From: Candidatus Altimarinota bacterium
Lineage (GTDB): Bacteria; Patescibacteriota; Gracilibacteria; RBG-16-42-10
Length of the DNA: 21,986 nucleotides
Direction of reading: 5' to 3'
NCBI GenBank assembly: GCA_017984655.1
Contig: JAGNZB010000007.1
Coordinates: 1-21,986 of the forward strand
Both the position numbers and the translations under genes were made by a program. This document shows, in pieces, positions 13,162-20,831 of this stretch. Position 1 is the stretch's first letter; every line of letters starts with the position of its first letter. A model generated the notes under the pieces. That model saw only the letters and a list, made by a program, of their open reading frames with translations, ran no database searches and was not told the DNA's origin.

Positions 13162-15336
13162 ATGATTCTTGATTCCCTTAATCCTGAACAACAAGTAGTA
13201 GTCACTCATGAACGTGGCCCTCTGTTAGTATTGGCTGGTGCTGGTTCTGGCAAAACCAAAGCCTTGATCCATCGCATCGCTTACTTGATGTCCGTCAAAC
13301 AAGTGGCTGGTTATCAGATCATGGCGGTGACCTTTACCAACAAGGCTGCTCAAGAGATGCGTACTCGTGTGGAGAAGCTGCTCGCAGAACAAACCAATGT
13401 GGTTGGTCAACCAATGCTGGGTACCTTTCACTCACTTTGTGCCCGTTTTTTACGAGCTGATATCCATTATCTTGGGTTCAAGAATAGCTTTGTGATTTAT
13501 GATACCAATGATCAGATCCAAGTGATCAAAGGAGCGATTGAGAAGCTCCGTCTTGATCCCAAAAAGTTTGTACCAATGGCGGTGCTCGCCCAAATCTCTC
13601 AAGCGAAGTCGGAGCTGCTGGATCCCGTCCAATATGCGAAGAAAGCCAATGACTATTTCCAAGAGACAGTGGCGAAGATTTATCCTTTGTATGAGGCTGG
13701 TTTATTGAATAACAATGCGCTTGATTTTGATGATCTGATTTATAAGACCGTGGTGTTGTTCCAGCGTTTTCCTGAAGTGCTTGATCGTTATCAGGAACGA
13801 TTTCACTACTTGTTAGTGGATGAGTATCAAGATACCAATCATGCACAGTATGTCTTCTTGCAGCTACTCACGGAGAAGTATCGCAATATTACGGTAGTTG
13901 GTGATGACTGGCAGGGAATTTATAGCTGGCGTGGTGCTGATATTCGCAATATTTTGAATTTTGAGAAGGATTATCCAGAAGCAAAGACGGTGAAGTTGGA
14001 ACGGAATTATCGGTCTACCCAGCTGATTCTCGATGCCTCACATAGTGTGATTGAGAAGAATCGCCAGCGCACTGACAAGAAACTATGGACCGATCGCGAA
14101 GCAGGAGAGTTGATCGAGGTTGTGGAAGCGCAAGATGAGCGTGATGAGGCAGATGGTATTATCGATCGAATCAAGAATAGTGGCCAAGAGCTGCATCATC
14201 ATGTGATCCTTTATCGTACCAATGCCCAATCACGTCCGATTGAAGAAGCGTTGTTGCGTGCTGGTTTGCCTTATCAAATCGTCGGTGGTGTTCGATTCTA
14301 CGAGCGTCAAGAAATCAAAGATGTGTTGGCCTACCTGTCTTTGATTGTGAACAACCAAAATAGTATTGCTCTCCAGAGAATTATCAATGTTCCTCCTCGC
14401 AAGATCGGGAAACTGGCTTGGGAAAAGATTCGTCAGTTCTTTGGCAGCGAACCAATTGCGGTCCAGCTTGGTTTAGCTCGGGCTTATGAGCTCGGTGAAT
14501 TGAAGCCGGCTACTCGTCAAGCAGTCGCTGGTTTTATGCAGCTTTTAGAAAAGATTCAAACTTTGGGCAAAGAGCTGACCGCTAGTGCTTTGATTCATGC
14601 TGTGGTGGAGCGTGTTGGTTATCGTGAGTATTTGCTTGATGGTACTGAGGAAGGGGAGGAACGCTATCAGAATGTGAAAGAATTATTGACGGTGTCTCAA
14701 AAGTACGATCACTTGACCCCGGAGTTGTCATTGGCAACTTTTTTGGAAGAAGTGGCTTTGATTTCTGATCTCGATAACTTAGCTGACGGTGGCAAAGATG
14801 CTGTTACTTTGATGTCTATTCATGCTGCCAAGGGGTTGGAGTTTCATTCTGTTTATGTGGCCGGACTAGAAGAGAATATCTTTCCGCATTCACGCAGTCA
14901 GCTCGATCCGGAACAAGCTGAAGAAGAGCGTCGGTTGATGTATGTGGCGATGACTCGTGCTGCTACTCATCTTCATTTATTTTATGCCAAGAGACGAGCT
15001 CTGTATGGAAACTTCCAAGCGAACCCACCTTCACGCTTCTTGGCGGATTTGCCGCAACATGTGATGCGTTTTTCTGGCACTCGAGGGACTGCATACCAGC
15101 CTCAGTTCCAATCTCGTACTCCCAGTCTCGCGGCGATGCATGCGTCTGCTACACGTCCTGCGGGACAAATGGTGTCTGCTGAGCAGTTGTACAAATCTGG
15201 TGACAAAGTACAGCATCAGAGCTTTGGTCAGGGAGTCATTGTCGATGTGCGAGGTGATGTGGTCAGTGTTGCTTTCCCTGGTAAGGGGGTAAAGAAACTG
15301 GCAGCCTCAATCGCGCCTTTACAGAAATTGAGCTAA
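13162..15336 (+). CDS. pcrA: ATP-dependent DNA helicase PcrA/UvrD
   Basis: This SF1A 3'-5' helicase of repair and replication-fork maintenance is 724 aa from the ATG at 13162. I choose that start over 13117 because family homology begins with 'LNPEQQ' right after it. Motifs in order: Walker A 'GAGSGKT' (26-32), 'FTNKAAQEMRTRV', 'FHSLCARFLR', Walker B 'LLVDEYQDTNHAQY', 'GDDWQGIYSWRGAD', 'LERNYRST', 'IPHxAKGLEF'-type 'SIHAAKGLEF', and 'EERRLMYVAMTRA'. The C-terminal Tudor-like domain is present ('GDKVQHQSFGQGVIVDV'). It leads an operon with the wall protein 6 nt downstream. It is full length for the family. Confidence 0.95.
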   Translation: MILDSLNPEQQVVVTHERGPLLVLAGAGSGKTKALIHRIAYLMSVKQVAGYQIMAVTFTNKAAQEMRTRVEKLLAEQTNVVGQPMLGTFHSLCARFLRADIHYLGFKNSFVIYDTNDQIQVIKGAIEKLRLDPKKFVPMAVLAQISQAKSELLDPVQYAKKANDYFQETVAKIYPLYEAGLLNNNALDFDDLIYKTVVLFQRFPEVLDRYQERFHYLLVDEYQDTNHAQYVFLQLLTEKYRNITVVGDDWQGIYSWRGADIRNILNFEKDYPEAKTVKLERNYRSTQLILDASHSVIEKNRQRTDKKLWTDREAGELIEVVEAQDERDEADGIIDRIKNSGQELHHHVILYRTNAQSRPIEEALLRAGLPYQIVGGVRFYERQEIKDVLAYLSLIVNNQNSIALQRIINVPPRKIGKLAWEKIRQFFGSEPIAVQLGLARAYELGELKPATRQAVAGFMQLLEKIQTLGKELTASALIHAVVERVGYREYLLDGTEEGEERYQNVKELLTVSQKYDHLTPELSLATFLEEVALISDLDNLADGGKDAVTLMSIHAAKGLEFHSVYVAGLEENIFPHSRSQLDPEQAEEERRLMYVAMTRAATHLHLFYAKRRALYGNFQANPPSRFLADLPQHVMRFSGTRGTAYQPQFQSRTPSLAAMHASATRPAGQMVSAEQLYKSGDKVQHQSFGQGVIVDVRGDVVSVAFPGKGVKKLAASIAPLQKLS

Positions 15337-15342
15337 GACTCT

Positions 15343-16356
15343 ATGTCACCTCGTTTTATTCGCCGTCGTCATCGTCGTCAGCTCCTGGGAATTATGGTGG
15401 CTGGATTGGTGATTCTAGGTATGATTGTACTGGCGTTTGTTTATGAGCCTTATCATACGGATGCTAGTGACAAGGCTTTTGTGTTGACTATTGATGGTGC
15501 TGATTTTGACCTTCATTGTCGTGAAGCAACAGTGGGAGAGTGTCTTCGAAAAGATGGGGTGGTGGTGATGGAATATGATCGATTGGTCCCTGAGATGACT
15601 GATGTTTTGACTTCGGGAATGCATGTGATTGTCCGTCGGGCTCTTTCGGTGCAGGTGACGAATTTTGTCGGTGAGGTCCAGACAATCAAAACCCATGGCA
15701 ACAAAGTGGCTGATGTATTAGCAGAGATGCAAGTGGTTCTTTCTGCTGATCAACGTGTCGACCCAAATGTAGATACTTGGCTTCAAAGTGATATGAGTAT
15801 TCATCTCTATGCTGAGCGTGAGGAAAAGTATCAACGTACTGTGGATATCGCTTTTGCTACTCAGACGATCAAGGATCCTACTTTGGTAATCGGTAAACAA
15901 AAAGTAATTACTGCTGGTCAAAAGGGACAAAAAGAAGAAACCTATCGTTTGATCTATAGTGGTGATGAGCTGAAAGAAAAGACTTTGTTGTCCAGTGTTG
16001 TGGTGAAAGATCCTGTTGCAGAAATAGTTCATCTTGGTACGAAGGCTCCAGAGGGGGAGGAGGTGATCGAGGCCGGCAAAGCGAGTTTCTATAGTCCTTC
16101 ACTTGAAGGTGGCCGGACTGCTTCCGGAGAGATCCTGCATCAAGCCCAAATGGTAGCGGCTCACAAAACATTACCTTTTGGTACTTTGGTCAGGGTGACC
16201 AATACCACTAACAATCGCAGCGTGGTAGTCAGAATCATTGATCGAGGTCCGTATGTTGCTGGGCGTGTGATTGATCTCAGTGCTGGAGCATTTAGTGAGA
16301 TTGCGACACTTTCTTCGGGGCTGGCCTCAGTTCGGTTGGCTGTGCTGAAAGAGTAA
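15343..16356 (+). CDS. Rpf/YabE-like wall protein: DUF348, G5 and RlpA-like barrel
   Basis: The 337-aa protein has a basic N-terminus (RRRHRRQ) and one membrane segment (about 14-34). Two DUF348-type ubiquitin-like repeats follow (about 45-95 and 95-150; 'TVGECLRKDGVVV', 'KVADVLAEMQVVL'). A G5 domain spans about 160-235 and a C-terminal double-psi beta-barrel of RlpA/3D type about 240-337, with 'GKASFYS', 'GGRTASGE', 'AAHKTLPFGTLVRV' and 'DRGPYVAGRVIDLS'. The G5 domain binds peptidoglycan, and the barrel family cleaves or binds glycan strands. It is probably anchored outside the cell and active in wall remodelling. It lies in the pcrA operon, 6 nt after pcrA. Confidence 0.88.
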   Translation: MSPRFIRRRHRRQLLGIMVAGLVILGMIVLAFVYEPYHTDASDKAFVLTIDGADFDLHCREATVGECLRKDGVVVMEYDRLVPEMTDVLTSGMHVIVRRALSVQVTNFVGEVQTIKTHGNKVADVLAEMQVVLSADQRVDPNVDTWLQSDMSIHLYAEREEKYQRTVDIAFATQTIKDPTLVIGKQKVITAGQKGQKEETYRLIYSGDELKEKTLLSSVVVKDPVAEIVHLGTKAPEGEEVIEAGKASFYSPSLEGGRTASGEILHQAQMVAAHKTLPFGTLVRVTNTTNNRSVVVRIIDRGPYVAGRVIDLSAGAFSEIATLSSGLASVRLAVLKE

Positions 16357-16387
16357 TGTATGATGCAGTCGTGGCTAAACTTTTCTT

Positions 16388-16939
16388 ATGAATTTGCGTT
16401 GTCTTCCCCATCAGCAGCTCTTGATAGTTACTGATCATGCCAAAGTATTGGTGATTAGTGATCAGAAACAATTTGCGTCATTGCAATCAGCTCATACTCC
16501 GGATGTAGTAGTTAGTTTTGACGAGATTGGTACTAAGCTCAGTAATCGTGATGTGTTGGTATGTGATTGGCCGGGTGAGTATGAAAAGAGTGATGTGTCT
16601 GTGATTAGTACTAGTTCTGGGAATTATGTTTTGACTCTTGATGGTAGAAGCTGGCTTGCCACTACTGACCGTGACGTTGCCAAGCTTGATCCTGAAGCTG
16701 AGCATCTCAATAGTGTAGAATGTTTGTTGGTGTGGTTGACTGACAGAACCAAAAAAGCTGATGTCCAGAAGGTAATTGATCATTTGGAACCAGCTTGTAT
16801 TGTGTATGTTGTTGGTGAGGACAACTATGGTCCTGAGCTAGTGCCCCCAGCACCGATGGCGACTAGTGAATTGGCTCTCAAGGCCAGTGATTGGCAAGTG
16901 TCTACTGAACAAGCTCTGGTGCGGACTTTGACTGCCTAG
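16388..16939 (+). CDS. Degenerate metallo-beta-lactamase-like protein
   Basis: The 183-aa protein has the 'WPGEYEKSDVSV' block and the strand order (LLIVTDHAKVLVISD, 'DVVVSFDE', 'VLVCDWPGEYE', 'NYVLTLDGRSWLATTD', 'ECLLVWLTD') of the small beta-lactamase-fold proteins common in Patescibacteria, which relate to UlaG/UPF0173. The metal-binding HxHxDH signature is missing, and the H/D ligands expected near the first strands are not visible, so it is probably not a metal hydrolase. It sits 2 nt before the FtsE-like gene and 31 nt after the wall protein, so it is part of the same operon. The family call is by pattern and moderate; the function is unknown. Confidence 0.6.
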   Translation: MNLRCLPHQQLLIVTDHAKVLVISDQKQFASLQSAHTPDVVVSFDEIGTKLSNRDVLVCDWPGEYEKSDVSVISTSSGNYVLTLDGRSWLATTDRDVAKLDPEAEHLNSVECLLVWLTDRTKKADVQKVIDHLEPACIVYVVGEDNYGPELVPPAPMATSELALKASDWQVSTEQALVRTLTA

Positions 16940-16941
16940 CC

Positions 16942-17634
16942 ATGATTCGTTTTTCTCAAGTAGTGAAGATCTACAATGCCCGCTCGGTATTAAATGATGT
17001 CTCCTTCACGGTTGAGAAAGGTGAGTTTGTGTCGGTAGTTGGTAGAAGTGGTGCTGGTAAGACCACTATCGCCAAGTTGATTCTTGGCGTGGAGAAACCC
17101 GATCTGGGTTTTGTCAGTATGGATGGTTTGTTGATCGCTGATATGCGACCACGGACATTGCAGATTCTTCGTCGTCGGATTGGTATTGTCTTTCAGGATT
17201 ATCGTCTTTTGCCTGATAAGACGGTCTTCGATAATGTTGCTTTTGCATTGGAAGTTGTTGGGGATATGAAAGAGGCTGATATCCAGCTACAAGTAACCAA
17301 GGTGTTGCATCAGTTGGGTCTCTTTCTTCTCAAAGATAGTTTTCCGTCCACATTATCCGGTGGAGAACAGCAACGTGTGGCGATCGCGAGAGCATTGGTG
17401 CATCAACCCGAGCTTCTCATTGCTGATGAGCCGACTGGCAATCTCGATCCAGAAAGTACACGGGTCATTTTGTCCCTCCTCAAAGCAATTCATGACAGTG
17501 GCACTACAGTTATTCTGACCACTCATGATCCCGAGGTAGTAAACTTCTTTGAAGAAAGAGTGCTCTATATCGAGGATGGTCACATTAAGTCAGATAAGAA
17601 GAATGCGAGATATCCAGAGATACAGAAATCTTGA
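16942..17634 (+). CDS. ftsE: FtsE-like ABC transporter ATPase
   Basis: The 230-aa ATPase has Walker A 'GRSGAGKTT', a Q-loop in 'IGIVFQDYRLLPDKTV', signature 'LSGGEQQRVAIARAL', Walker B 'LLIADEPTGNLDPEST' and the H-switch 'TTHDPEVV'. The 'FQDYRLL' and 'VFDNVAFAL' phrases are those of FtsE, the partner of FtsX in controlling wall hydrolases during division. No FtsX gene follows: the next gene is signal peptidase on the other strand. Here it stands in an operon with an RlpA-like wall protein, which fits a wall-remodelling role. A LolD/MacB-type ATPase is the main alternative. Confidence 0.85.
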   Translation: MIRFSQVVKIYNARSVLNDVSFTVEKGEFVSVVGRSGAGKTTIAKLILGVEKPDLGFVSMDGLLIADMRPRTLQILRRRIGIVFQDYRLLPDKTVFDNVAFALEVVGDMKEADIQLQVTKVLHQLGLFLLKDSFPSTLSGGEQQRVAIARALVHQPELLIADEPTGNLDPESTRVILSLLKAIHDSGTTVILTTHDPEVVNFFEERVLYIEDGHIKSDKKNARYPEIQKS

Positions 17635-17762
17635 TTACAAATTATAAATTACAAATTACAAATGTGGCTCGGGTGAGCTGGTTTGTATGGGCGAATTTAA
17701 AAAGGGGGCTCAGTTTCTCGAGCCTCCCCAATTTATAATTTGTAATCTGTAATTTTTAATTT
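17634..17762. repeat. AT-rich inverted-repeat element, copy A
   Basis: The left arm (17634-17663) is a 30-bp AT-rich sequence built from ATTACAAATT units, and it is identical to 20580-20609. The right arm (17730-17762) is its inverse with some divergence; both share an inverted 17-bp core ATTACAAATTATAAATT. The middle is GC-richer and holds a hairpin (17667-17678) and a terminator. The arms touch the stop codons of the FtsE-like gene and signal peptidase, which converge here. It looks like a short non-autonomous intergenic repeat. Confidence 0.75.
17699..17727 (-). terminator. Intrinsic terminator of signal peptidase gene
   Basis: On the minus strand GGAGGCTC pairs with GAGCCCCC (one G-T) around an 8-nt loop and is followed by five T (17699-17703 complement). 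This is a canonical rho-independent terminator inside the repeat element. Confidence 0.75.
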
Positions 17763-18358
17763 CCCGTGTTTTCATATTCTGCATGCTGCATGAAGTGCAT
17801 TCGGTTGAGAGGGAGGAAGACAAACCAGGCTTTGCCTTCGATGCTTTGGCGGTGGAGGATGCCCCATGAGCGGGAATCATTGCTGGCGTGACGATTGTCA
17901 CCCATGACGAAGAAGTTGTTCTCAGGGATGGGGATGATTTTGTTTTCTCGTGTGGGTAAGTAGGTGTCCTTGTTTTCAGGTGAGAGATATGGCTCTTCGA
18001 GTCTCACACCTTCAGGGTGCTCGGTATTATGGATGATCACTTGACCATTGAGGAATTCGATTTTTTCACCGGGAAGACCGATGATTCTTTTGACATAAAA
18101 AGTCTCAGTGTTTTCTGGTGGGATCAGGACAACGATGTCTCCCCGTTCCGGATTGTGGAGGAAATAACTGAGCTTGTCGACCATCAAAAATTCAGATGTT
18201 TCTAGTGTTGGTAACATACTGCTGCCATTGACTTGGAAAGGGGATATCAGGGTATAGCGAATAGCGGCGACAATCACTACGATGATTGCGAAATTATAAA
18301 CAATGTCAGCGATTAATTTGAGGTTCTCTTGCCATTTTGGTCTCTGGATCTCGGTCAT
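17756..18358 (-). CDS. lepB: Signal peptidase I
   Basis: The 200-aa enzyme has an N-terminal membrane helix (about 16-38), then the catalytic 'GSSMLPTL' with nucleophile Ser47 and 'YVKRIIGLPGE' with general-base Lys90. Box E is 'MGDNRHASNDSRSWG'. It cleaves signal peptides of exported proteins on the outer face of the membrane. Its size and the single N-terminal span match Gram-positive-type enzymes. The stop codon falls inside the right arm of repeat copy A, and the last residues (YENTGN) may be repeat-derived. The start at 18358 places the basic/amphipathic tail just before the membrane helix, as usual. Confidence 0.95.
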   Translation of the reverse strand: MTEIQRPKWQENLKLIADIVYNFAIIVVIVAAIRYTLISPFQVNGSSMLPTLETSEFLMVDKLSYFLHNPERGDIVVLIPPENTETFYVKRIIGLPGEKIEFLNGQVIIHNTEHPEGVRLEEPYLSPENKDTYLPTRENKIIPIPENNFFVMGDNRHASNDSRSWGILHRQSIEGKAWFVFLPLNRMHFMQHAEYENTGN

Positions 18359-18383
18359 GAAAAGGAAATAAGGAAGCAGGAGA

Positions 18384-18392
18384 AGTATACCA
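18384..18392 (-). promoter_or_regulatory. Extended -10 of signal peptidase gene
   Basis: On the minus strand TGG-TATACT lies about 26 bp before the signal peptidase ATG. It is an extended -10 with no good -35. The divergent bPH2 gene starts 29 bp away on the other side. Confidence 0.4.
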
Positions 18393-18420
18393 AGAAGGTT
18401 CGGTTTCTGCTACCTTAGCA

Positions 18421-19083
18421 ATGTCATTTTTGTCTATGCGTTTCTTTGACCGTTTATTTTTTCAGAAGTTCCTGGAACCAGAGGAGCAAATTGTGGTAGT
18501 GATCCACAAGCACTGGTGGTCCATTATTGTGGCGGTCACCAAGTTTATTGGTCTCGCTGTCTTGTTTCCGACTGTTGTTTTGTTGCTGTTTTGGAATCGC
18601 TATTTGGTATTCTTTTTTATTCCCTGGATAGTGTACTTATTTGGTATTTGTATTCAGGATTTGGTCAATTGGTATCATGATGCTTTGATTCTGACCTCAA
18701 AAAATGTTCTCAATATTGATTGGCAGGGCTTCTTTCACCGCAGTGCCAATCGGATTAGTTATGACAAGATCGATGGGGTCGAGGCGATTACTGAAGGGGT
18801 TTTTGCGACCGTGCTTGGCTTTGGGGATCTTAGAATCACTACCACTAATGGTTCTTTGGTACTGCCATCTGTGGCCAATGTGGGAGAATGGCAGAAAAAT
18901 ATCTTGGCAAAGAAAGAGGAGGTAGAGGCTCTGAATGGCACCGATGCTGATGTAAGTTTGGCTCAGCTCAAGTCTGCACTCAATAGTTTGTTGGCTGTCC
19001 AACCTGAGGCCGACCCAGTCTCTTATAATATTCATGCGCATCAGGTGATGGTGATGCGTCATAAAAAAATCTCTTCAAAATGA
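18421..19083 (+). CDS. Membrane protein with bPH2 (DUF304-like) domain
   Basis: The 220-aa protein has a short N-terminal cytoplasmic part ('FLEPEEQIVVVIHKHWW'), two membrane helices (about 36-60 and 61-82) and then a bacterial PH-like domain (about 83-165). The domain shows 'WYHDALILTSKNVLNIDW', 'FHRSANRISYDKIDGVEAI' and 'GFGDLRITTTNGSLVLPSV'. The tail is helical. The family's role is unknown. The gene overlaps the glycosyltransferase start by 4 nt (ATGA), so the two are translationally coupled and may work on the same surface polymer. ATG codons at 18421 and 18436 are both possible starts. Confidence 0.8.
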   Translation: MSFLSMRFFDRLFFQKFLEPEEQIVVVIHKHWWSIIVAVTKFIGLAVLFPTVVLLLFWNRYLVFFFIPWIVYLFGICIQDLVNWYHDALILTSKNVLNIDWQGFFHRSANRISYDKIDGVEAITEGVFATVLGFGDLRITTTNGSLVLPSVANVGEWQKNILAKKEEVEALNGTDADVSLAQLKSALNSLLAVQPEADPVSYNIHAHQVMVMRHKKISSK

Positions 19084-20576
19084 TTGATCGTTCACAAATT
19101 CCCCGATGGGAGATTCGCTTTTTTGAGGCCGTTCCGGCGGTGATTACTTGGTCAATCCTCTTGTTGCCATTGCTGCTGGCATTCTTTTTCCCCGCAATTG
19201 TAGCCGTATTTGTGATTCTCTTTGATATCTATTGGTTGCTTCGATCAATTCGGCTCAATTTTGATCTCTTACAGTCATATGGACGACTCAAGCGTGCATT
19301 GGCGACCAACTGGAATGCTCAGTTACAAGCGCAGTGTCCTGAAGACGCTTGGCCTTGGCATGTGGTATTGCTGCCTTATTACCAAGAAGACATTGCTATT
19401 CTCCGGAGTGCATTGGAGAGTGTGAAGCAGCAGCATTATGATTTGAAAAAGATCTTTGTGGTCTTTGGTATCGAGCAGCGTGGTGGGCCCGATATGCTGG
19501 TCAGAGCTCAGACTGTTCGTGAAGAGTTTCTTGATGATTTTGCGGCTATTTGTATTTATGTTCATCCGGATGACATTGTCGGTGAGGTCAAAGGTAAGGG
19601 GCCTAATATCAATTTTGCGATGCAGGCCTTTGAGAAGGAAGTTCTTAATGTTCGTGGTATTGACCCCAATGATGTCTTGATCAACTGTCTTGATGGGGAT
19701 GCCAAGCTACATGTGCAGCATTGTGCTCACTTTTCCCATGTGTTTTTGGCCAATGGTAGAAATCCCAATACGATCTATCAGTTTATTCCGATGTACCACA
19801 ACAATATCTGGGACACACCAGCTCTGATGCGTGTGGTAGCTACAGGCTCTTCATTTTGGTTAATGATGGAGGCCAATCGTCCGGAGAAGCTGCGCACATT
19901 TGCTTGCTATGGGATGAGTTTGGCGACTTTGCGGGCTGATGATTATTGGGACAAGGCCAGTATTATCGAGGATGGTGTGCAGTACTGGAGAAACTTAGTT
20001 GCTTTTGATGGTCAGGGACGGGTGTTGCCTGTCTTCACGCCTGTCTATCAAGACGCTGTGCTCAATGAAGGCTATGTTCGTACCTATATTGGTCAGTATG
20101 TCCAACTTCGTCGTTGGGCTTGGGGGGCCTCTGACTTTGCTTTGATCATGCCTGAGTTTATTCGCAATAAAAAAATTCCCTTTGTCGTCAAACTGACTGA
20201 AGCCTGGGGCTTGTTGGGTGGGCATATCCCTCGTGCTACAGCCCCATTGTTGTTATTCGTCTCCGGTTGGTTTCCATTATTCAACGAGCAGTTTCGAGGC
20301 ACTGTTTTAGCGTTCAATTTACCGATTGTGACTAGTAATTTGCTTACTTTGGCGATGCTCGGGCTCTCTAGTGCGATTGTTGTCGGTATGATGATTTTGC
20401 CCGCTCCTCGCCGCAAGTACCCTTGGTACACTCATGTGATGCAGGTATTACAATGGATTTTCTCCCCATTTGTCACCGTGATCTTCGGCGCCATTCCCGC
20501 AATCGACGCCCAAACCAGACTAGCTTTCGGCAAAAGACTAGAGTGGTTGGTGACAGAGAAGAAGAGAAATGAGTAA
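19080..20576 (+). CDS. Membrane family 2 glycosyltransferase
   Basis: The 498-aa protein has two N-terminal membrane segments (about 17-50) and then a GT-A domain. The domain shows 'VVLLPYYQED', the Asp-rich sugar-nucleotide site 'NCLDGDAKLH', the acceptor-site 'SIIEDGVQYW' and 'QYVQLRRWAWG', equivalent to the QxxRW motif of processive synthases. At least three C-terminal membrane helices follow (about 375-470). This matches polysaccharide synthases of the cellulose/PgaC type, which build and export a glycan from nucleotide sugars. The exact sugar is not readable. It is coupled to the bPH2 protein by a 4-nt overlap. Confidence 0.85.
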   Translation: MIDRSQIPRWEIRFFEAVPAVITWSILLLPLLLAFFFPAIVAVFVILFDIYWLLRSIRLNFDLLQSYGRLKRALATNWNAQLQAQCPEDAWPWHVVLLPYYQEDIAILRSALESVKQQHYDLKKIFVVFGIEQRGGPDMLVRAQTVREEFLDDFAAICIYVHPDDIVGEVKGKGPNINFAMQAFEKEVLNVRGIDPNDVLINCLDGDAKLHVQHCAHFSHVFLANGRNPNTIYQFIPMYHNNIWDTPALMRVVATGSSFWLMMEANRPEKLRTFACYGMSLATLRADDYWDKASIIEDGVQYWRNLVAFDGQGRVLPVFTPVYQDAVLNEGYVRTYIGQYVQLRRWAWGASDFALIMPEFIRNKKIPFVVKLTEAWGLLGGHIPRATAPLLLFVSGWFPLFNEQFRGTVLAFNLPIVTSNLLTLAMLGLSSAIVVGMMILPAPRRKYPWYTHVMQVLQWIFSPFVTVIFGAIPAIDAQTRLAFGKRLEWLVTEKKRNE

Positions 20577-20666
20577 GAAATTACAAATTATAAATTACAA
20601 ATTACAAATGGGGCTCAGGGCTCGAGAGTAACTTTGTTGTGGCAGTACTTACCGGGATACTCGGCA

Positions 20667-20692
20667 GGATCCTTCACGGTGTTCAGGATGAC
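20667..20692 (-). repeat. REP-like unit (GTCATCCTGA...GAAGGATCC type)
   Basis: On the minus strand the 26-bp unit begins GTCATCCTGAACACC and ends GTGAAGGATCC. It belongs to the widespread intergenic 'GTCAT(T/C)CTGA...GAAG(A/G)ATC' palindromic repeats. Its chance translation gives the familiar 'VILNTVKDP' string. Recognition is by memory of the consensus, not by a search. Confidence 0.6.
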
Positions 20693-20720
20693 GGAAGGGA
20701 AGGAATAAGGATGGGACCAT

Positions 20721-20750
20721 AAAGGTGAAAGTGAAAGTAAAGGTAAACGT
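20721..20750 (+). repeat. Degenerate hexamer tandem repeat
   Basis: Five consecutive hexamers of the form AA(A/G)GTG/AA(A/G)GTA/AACGTG occupy this stretch inside repeat copy B. They look like a decayed microsatellite. Confidence 0.5.
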
Positions 20751-20831
20751 GATGAGGGTTGGCATCGTGTTCCTGCTCCCCATTGCCCTTCTCCCAATTT
20801 GTAATTTATAATTTGTAATTTGTAATCTCTC

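Larger units (their letters stand above)
20580..20827. repeat. AT-rich inverted-repeat element, copy B
   Basis: The left arm 20580-20609 is identical over 30 bp to the left arm of copy A. The right arm 20796-20827 is its inverse with small differences. The left arm continues as GGGGCTCAGGGCTCGAG, resembling the GGGGGCTCAG and CTCGAG parts of copy A's middle. The interior is longer (about 190 bp) and holds a REP-like palindromic unit and a degenerate hexamer repeat. It again lies between two convergent genes and contains no credible gene. Confidence 0.75.

Noticed and set aside
20615..20797. 60-aa minus-strand frame in repeat copy B
   Set aside because: 'VILNTVKDP' is the typical false translation of the GTCATCCTGA-type repeat.
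20577..20831. CRISPR array
   Set aside because: The ATTACAAATT units are contiguous or inverted rather than regularly spaced by unique spacers, and no cas gene is present.
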